Below, piece after piece: positions 58,879-64,000 of a DNA stretch of 64,000 bases. The notes below the pieces were generated by a model. It saw only the letters and a list, made by a program, of their open reading frames with translations. It made no database searches and was not told where the DNA came from. This DNA comes from Pisaster brevispinus (lineage: Eukaryota > Echinodermata > Asteroidea > Forcipulatida > Asteriidae), in contig JAMKCF010000004.1 in NCBI GenBank assembly GCA_023634235.1, positions 20,554,027-20,618,026 of the forward strand. The letters run 5' to 3'. Made by a program: the position numbers and the translations under genes. Each line of letters opens with the position of its first letter. The stretch's first letter is position 1.

Positions 58879-60909
58879 ATGCCATCTTTTAGAGCAAGCT
58901 ATGCTTATGCCTTTTATATATTGGCATTAATCCTCTTAGGTCTTGTTATCAGCAACATTGCTTTATCTTGCCCCAATAGATGTGTCTGTCGACGTGGCTT
59001 CGAGGTAGATTGCGTTGGAATCGGTACAGCAAGGCTACCCTCCGACCTTCACTCACATACACGTATTCTTCTCCTAAGCTCCAACTTTATAACCTCCATA
59101 AATGAAGAATATTTTCATGAACTTTCGGACCTCAGCAAATTATACCTTGACGGGAACAGAATCTCGCGAATTCCTGATTTCTGCTTTCGCCACCTTGAGG
59201 TACTGAAGATACTTGTGTTGAGATACAACTCTCTGGTTACTATATCTAGAAACACGTTTAGTGGGTTGTATAATTTGATGGAGATTGATTTGCAAGGAAA
59301 CCGCATCACTTCCATCAGTAACAGTGCATTCGATGAGTTGCAAAGGCTGAAAATACTGCGCTTGAACGACAACAACCTCCAAGTCAGTGTTCCTCCTGGG
59401 GTACTGTTTGGAAGGCCCATGAACTTGATAAAGCTAGATATTTCAAGTGTTGGCATGACTTCCTTTCAGCAATACATGTTCTCACAGCTCGGCAATCTTA
59501 CCTTTCTAAATGTGAGTTTCAACGCAGGTATTCCTTTGCACACACCTTCCTATTTTAGCACTTTACATCAGCTGGATACACTCGTCATGCAAAATTGTGA
59601 TTTGCGATACTTAGACCCATGGGTGTTTGCTGGCCTCAACAATTTAGTTGATTTGCAGCTGGATTCGAATTCCCTCGAAGCATTCTTACCTTTGGCATTA
59701 CTTAAGGACATGGTTTATCTCAAACGCTTGAAACTAAACAATAATAAATTGATACATCTTCATGAGAAACTATTCGATGCCAACAACAGACTGAATTATG
59801 TACAGGTGTCCGGCAACCCGTGGCATTGTGACTGCGGACTGCTCGGTATGAGGGCACGTTGGCCAATACAACCGCCGATATTTCTTCGTCACAGGGGATT
59901 CGTGTGCCAGTTTCCGGACGCTTTACGAGGTAGGGATCTGTGGAGCGTTCCTCTTCTTGACATGTATGAGTCTTGTGCTGCCACCATCCATCAAGTGTTA
60001 ACAGTTACTGTAGTGGCCGATGATAACCATGCACAACATATACATTGCCCTATCTCTACAACAACATCGTATATTACTTGGTATACTCCAATGGCAGAAT
60101 ATATCACCTTTCAACCACGCATCTTTGGCAATGGATCCTTGAAGTTCAGACCCTCTCATAAACTTCATGAAAACGGTACCCTCGAAATCGAGAGAATTCA
60201 ATCTGGGAACTACATATGCTCCGTTTCATTTGACAATGGTTCCCACCAAATGGGTATTGTCAGTGTGGAGGTTGCTCATCCACATGTTGTAGAAGCAGAG
60301 ACAATAACTGAGCCACCTGAGGTTATCATTGACAAAGACAGTAAGAATCATGCACTAATAGCATTCATCGTGCTGTTTGTCTTGGGCTTTGTGGTTTTGG
60401 CTGTTGTAGCCTTTCGTCGCCTTCGCCGTTGCCAATTTGTATCCGCTCAAGGGAAATCACCATTGATTTCAATTGCCACCATGCGCTCAAGAGCAAAGAC
60501 TGCTCGACCTCCCAGTGATAACGTCACGTATGATTACGCATACGCCCATCCTCGAACAAACATTAATCTTTCAGAGGAAGAAAATGCGTATGCGGTCGGC
60601 CCTCTATGGCAAGAGCGACAACAACTCACCAATGGTGTGTCTTACGTGAGACCCCCATCAAAATCAATGCATGAACGCGGTCCTAAATACTACAATGACT
60701 TTGTTCGCAATGGGCTTCCTCGAGCATCTAATTCCTTCTCTATTGGAGAAGTCAATGGATACATCACACCAAGCCAGATAACTGCGTACTCATTGAGTGT
60801 CAAATCTTGGAAACACCGATTGCACAAGAACAATGAGCACACTCCACCGAGTACCCAGACAACAATCAGACCAGACAGCGCTGGTAACCGGTACCTCCAA
60901 GTTCTTTAA
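58879..60909 (+). CDS. LRR-Ig single-pass transmembrane receptor, intronless ORF
   Basis: 676 residues in one exon. A signal peptide or N-terminal hydrophobic segment (about 8-30) is followed by an LRR N-cap (Cys31, 35, 37, 45), about ten leucine-rich repeats (about 55-310, e.g. 'LSKLYLDGNRISRIPDFCF'), and a C-cap (N-P-W-H-C317-D-C319, Cys343, Cys366). An Ig-like domain (about 370-465) has Cys390, Trp401 and a Y445-x-C447 end. A membrane helix (491-512) is followed by the basic stop-transfer RRLRR. The 164-residue cytoplasmic tail has several Tyr motifs (YDYAY, AYAV, SYVRP, YYNDF, GYITP) that could be phosphorylated. The order LRR, one Ig, TM is that of LINGO, LRIG-like and AMIGO-like neural and adhesion proteins, and a large intronless coding exon is common there. 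The exact subfamily is not assigned. A role in cell adhesion or signalling at the surface is inferred. Confidence 0.9.
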   Translation: MPSFRASYAYAFYILALILLGLVISNIALSCPNRCVCRRGFEVDCVGIGTARLPSDLHSHTRILLLSSNFITSINEEYFHELSDLSKLYLDGNRISRIPDFCFRHLEVLKILVLRYNSLVTISRNTFSGLYNLMEIDLQGNRITSISNSAFDELQRLKILRLNDNNLQVSVPPGVLFGRPMNLIKLDISSVGMTSFQQYMFSQLGNLTFLNVSFNAGIPLHTPSYFSTLHQLDTLVMQNCDLRYLDPWVFAGLNNLVDLQLDSNSLEAFLPLALLKDMVYLKRLKLNNNKLIHLHEKLFDANNRLNYVQVSGNPWHCDCGLLGMRARWPIQPPIFLRHRGFVCQFPDALRGRDLWSVPLLDMYESCAATIHQVLTVTVVADDNHAQHIHCPISTTTSYITWYTPMAEYITFQPRIFGNGSLKFRPSHKLHENGTLEIERIQSGNYICSVSFDNGSHQMGIVSVEVAHPHVVEAETITEPPEVIIDKDSKNHALIAFIVLFVLGFVVLAVVAFRRLRRCQFVSAQGKSPLISIATMRSRAKTARPPSDNVTYDYAYAHPRTNINLSEEENAYAVGPLWQERQQLTNGVSYVRPPSKSMHERGPKYYNDFVRNGLPRASNSFSIGEVNGYITPSQITAYSLSVKSWKHRLHKNNEHTPPSTQTTIRPDSAGNRYLQVL

Positions 60910-61093
60910 TGGGGACCTATGTGTATGATTTATTTGTAATAGATATATAAGTGAATATAATAGGCAAGAATGTTGTATATCAATATGTAAATCTTATCAA
61001 TTTAAATGTAATTTATATGGAAATAAGCATTATTTTAACTAAAAATGTTATTTAGAACGACCATAAACAAGTACGCCGGAAATAGTTTTAGCC

Positions 61094-61099
61094 AATAAA
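61094..61099 (+). terminator. poly(A) signal candidate of the LRR-Ig gene
   Basis: AATAAA lies 185 bp after the stop codon, and 'gtttgtgttg' just downstream is a GT-rich element. Confidence 0.65.
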
Positions 61100-61833
61100 G
61101 GTTTGTGTTGCAAGTATAAGAGGTTTGAAGCCAAGTTGGTTGCTGTACTTTTGCCATAAGCATTATTTAGTTCAAACAGGTGGGCTCAATAACTCATTCA
61201 GCTTTACTAACTTTCTCGGAAGCGTCGATTTCCTCCGGGATGATTTGATAGGCGTCAAAGCATCGTTTTGGTCCAAAACGCTTCACAGCTCATCCCGTAT
61301 AATTATTACCCAGTCAGGTTTAACATAGATAACCCCTAGATCTGTTGGATAGGACGCCCGTCTCCGTTGTACTGCACTGGCATGCAATGGAGGAGTCCAA
61401 CCTGGGCAAGATAACTTCTAAATTAGGCACCTGTTATTGAGTTGTTAACTTCAGTGATTACAGCCACCTATTGTTCTTATAGTACAATTTCAAGGCTATT
61501 ACAAAGACTATTTTACGAATACAACTTAATCGTTGGTACACGTCGCCATGTTTGTACATGGATGTGACGTCATTCACCCAGGTCAGTAGTGGTGGTTGAC
61601 GTGGGTTAGCCACTTAAGAAAATGGCGTCATGAGCTATACTCGATCATTACGAGGGAACCTGGTGGGTTTGCTCGGCCTCGAACCAGTTTCATCCAAGAC
61701 CACTGGGATGGGTTTGTACACGTTCTTGTTCAGGGTGTAGTGATGAATGATGGGAACGATTGTATTCCTGATCTGTGTAATGCGCAAAATCACAACGGAT
61801 ACATGTAGAGGTCCTTACACACACACACACACA

Positions 61834-61994
61834 CACCCTTACATATGGCAGTTACGGGGTACTTCCATTGTTGTTCTATTATTCCCTTTACTAAAGAAAT
61901 CCTCCGTGGGGTACCACTTGAACAAAGAAAACCTTGTGAGGTAGCATTGTTCTATTGTTAAAAATACCCCGTAAGTTGGCGCGTGTAAGGGCAC
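61834..61994. mobile_element. 161-bp MITE with 'gtgcccttaca' TIRs
   Basis: The left 'cccttacatatggcagttac' then 'ggggta' pairs with the right 'taccccgtaagttggcgcgt' then 'gtaaggg'. The inner 'acttccattgttgttctatt' pairs loosely with 'aggtagcattgttctattgt'. A diverged relative is at 34,797. Confidence 0.75.
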
Positions 61995-62278
61995 ACCCAC
62001 GCACACACATGATAATAAATGCATGGAGGCTCTCCATGGATGTTGTGCACGATCTTTTTTAAACCAAAGTTGCAAGAAAAATGCAGCCCTATTTTCAGTA
62101 CAAGTCAAATAATTACGAAACTTATTTGCAATGAGGTCACGCGATAGAGCTACATTATTATTGATAGTCGAATCTTTCGTAAACAGGAAGAGGTGAACAG
62201 AGAATGGTCCAATGCGCATGAGCATACGTCAGCCCATCCTAGCGCATTTGGATGAGGCGCTGGGACCAAGCACAGGTG

Positions 62279-62422
62279 GTCCGATTTCAAGGAAAGCTAA
62301 GATTGATTGCAAATCTGGATCAATCTTATTTGCTTGAGAAAATGTGATGTCACAGTACAAATTGCATGGTGATATTGAGAAATCATCTTAAGATCCTACT
62401 GTTTTGTGAAATCCAGCCCTCA
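62279..62422. mobile_element. MITE with 'ccgatttca' / 'tgaaatcc' ends
   Basis: The left 'gtccgatttcaaggaaagct' then 'aagat' is answered by 'atcttaagatcctactgttt' then 'tgtgaaatcc'. The inner 'gtgatgtcacagtacaaatt' relates it to the partial copy at 51,237. Confidence 0.6.
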
Positions 62423-62604
62423 GGGTACCAATTACAAAGAGCTGCAAACATATAAAGTTTTGTTTTTTTGTTTTTTTTTGCAAGTCGCCAGACACACAAG
62501 GCCTGAAGGCCACTTCAAGGTGTGGGTTACCCCCTTTACAGTCCATACGGATGTAGGCTTGGGTATCATCCAACAGAAGCCTGACTGGTAGAGCAGAAAG
62601 CACT

Positions 62605-63140
62605 ACCTCCCCAACTTGCTATTTTGAGCACAATTGCTAGAATAAGGGTACCGGCCAAAATACCACGTCACATGCATCAATGGCGGCTGGTTTCCTGCTT
62701 ATTTTGGCTGAGGAGATTGTTTTGTAAGCATTCCAGTAGCGTAACTGGGGCGGGGGGGGGGGGGGGGCACGGGGGCGTGCTCCATAATTGATGTCCGTGG
62801 ACCCTTCCTTGTTGAAATCTGGATTAGTGAGATTTACAATTAACAAAATAAAATAATGCGTTTTATGAGCTTTTATGTAGTAATGTAACTGCTTTTAAAA
62901 CTATTTTTCTATTTACACGCACAAACAATATGCTATATTTGTTTTCACTTCTGCTTTAGGTTCTTACCAAAAAGAAAATGACATAAAAAGAGCGATGGAA
63001 AGGGGCTTTAAAATACAAAATGAATACGAATGGCCAGGATGCCATCAGAAAAAAATGGTGCACCCCTTGCGCCCCGGATATGTTACCCCTGGGTTACGTC
63101 GCTGATTATTGCCCGCAGAGCTGCTCTGTGAAATTGGGCT
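62605..63140. mobile_element. second copy of the 43.9-kb MITE, interrupted
   Basis: The left part ('ttgagcacaattgctagaat', 'aagggtaccggccaaaatac', 'cacgtcacatg', 'ggtttcctgcttattttggct') and the right end ('gcagagctgctctgtgaaat' then 'tgggct') match the MITE at 43,899. A separate element splits it. Confidence 0.7.
62734..63104. mobile_element. hAT-like non-autonomous element nested in the MITE
   Basis: 'cagtagcgtaac' at the left and 'gttacgtcgctg' at the right are inverted, each next to a 'ctggggc'/'gccccgg' or 'ggggtaac' stretch. A 16-G run starts just inside the left end. The interior is AT-rich and non-coding. 'att' flanks both ends, allowing for one extra C on the left. Confidence 0.6.
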
Positions 63141-63163
63141 CAGCTTTGAAAACAATTAAAAGT

Positions 63164-63182
63164 AAGAGAGAGAGAGAGAGAG
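63164..63182. repeat. (AG)n microsatellite
   Basis: About nine AG dinucleotides lie just beyond the end of the interrupted MITE. Confidence 0.85.
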
Positions 63183-63672
63183 CTAGTAGTTGTTTAATAA
63201 AATTTAAAGGAGAAAAAATAGCTGCCTGACGATTAAATGGTTAACGTGTGGTTGACACTATTTTTTACAAACTTTTGTGGAGTTAATTAAATAAGGGGTG
63301 AACATTGACCTTAAATAATTATTTCCGCTGTTCAACACAACTCATCGCCGCCATTCGTGAAGCCTTTGATTGACCTCGCGTGCCTTGAATTGACACAGTT
63401 AACCAGGAAATTACGCAAACTCATCTAATAAAATGACAAATGCTAATTGACAAATGCTGATAAAAAATACTACTATAGCAAAGAAATAGTCAAATAATAA
63501 ACGTAAAATAAAAACAACAAAAACATGTTTGTATATATAGACAGTAAATAGATTCTGATATTTTGGGCAATTTGTGCAACTCTAAGGAACTGTACAAATT
63601 AAATTGGTAATTTTCTCTTGTTTTTTGCTGTTGTTTGACCGTTCTACTTCAAATGGGAAGCCCTTACAGATA

Positions 63673-63730
63673 CTCAGGTCTAATTTTTGGCCGATTAGAC
63701 CTGAAAATTTAAATTTACATTGTTTTAAAT
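63673..63730. repeat. hairpin-bearing repeat shared with 46.0 kb
   Basis: 'caggtctaat' and 'attagacctg' are perfect complements around 'ttttggccg'. The stretch matches 46,021-46,080 ('ggtccgatttttggccgatt') and continues into a similar 'gaaaatttaaatttacatt'. Confidence 0.65.
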
Positions 63731-64000
63731 GTAGCTTTTTCAATGACTCGACTAAAAGTTGTAAGCTTTTATTTAAGTTATTGCACGAAAAAAAAACTCG
63801 CAAATGACAAGAAGTAGTTCGCGACTGGTCGAATTATTGTCGGAATCCCGACATTCTCTCACGTCATTCAGCCATGTACGAACAATTTTGCATGTTTTAT
63901 TGTTTGTTTGTTTGGGTGGGTTTTTTGCAATGTCCGTATGCATTTTGCGGACATATTTCGTTTTGAAACAGCAACATCTGTCAAAATTCGTCCAGAGAAA

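Larger units (their letters stand above)
61100..64000. other. non-coding right end of the window
   Basis: No gene is recognised. It holds MITEs (61,834-61,994; 62,279-62,422; 62,605-63,140 with a nested element), an (AC)n run (about 61,818-61,836), an (AG)n run (about 63,164-63,182) and a hairpin repeat at 63,675-63,705. Confidence 0.55.

Noticed and set aside
59115..60201. - strand frames inside the LRR-Ig gene
   Set aside because: Antisense shadows of a strongly coding + strand ORF.

Overview
The window looks like nuclear DNA of a marine invertebrate deuterostome, most likely an echinoderm such as a sea star. The evidence is AT-rich DNA with GT-AG introns of 6 to 12 kb, few genes in 64 kb, many short inverted-repeat transposons, tRNA-derived SINEs carrying the 'tatatagcgc ... 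gcgctt' tail common in marine invertebrate genomes, and animal receptor and adhesion genes. Nothing in it is prokaryotic. The species is an inference.

Layout. 1-4.0 kb is repeats, including two back-to-back copies of a GAA-tailed element. 4.6-6.5 kb (- strand) is a decayed single-exon gene for an Ig-domain membrane protein, broken by two frameshifts and one stop. 6,692-23,341 is a head-to-tail array of eight almost identical 2,082-bp units. This is the most striking structure in the window. The units differ at only a handful of sites, and those variants are distributed as a mosaic with an alternating component. Each unit carries a palindromic TATA/CCAAT promoter-like block, a short transposon-like hairpin and a set of phase-compatible candidate exons on the - strand. 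25.2-26.3 kb (+) is a small secreted Kazal-domain gene with a probable GC-AG intron. 27.7-29.7 kb is a nest of fold-back elements, including repeated 'cccaactatagttggg' palindromes. 32,585-52,715 (+) is a three-exon class A GPCR with prostanoid-receptor-like signatures. Its two large introns hold SINEs, MITEs and a larger TIR element. 58,732-61,100 (+) is an LRR-Ig single-pass membrane protein with an uninterrupted 676-codon ORF.

How the genes relate. The three intact genes (secreted Kazal protein, GPCR, LRR-Ig receptor) and the broken Ig gene are all secreted or membrane proteins. Nothing shows they form one pathway. The window reads as a gene-poor, transposon-rich region with independent genes and one recently homogenised tandem array of unknown function.
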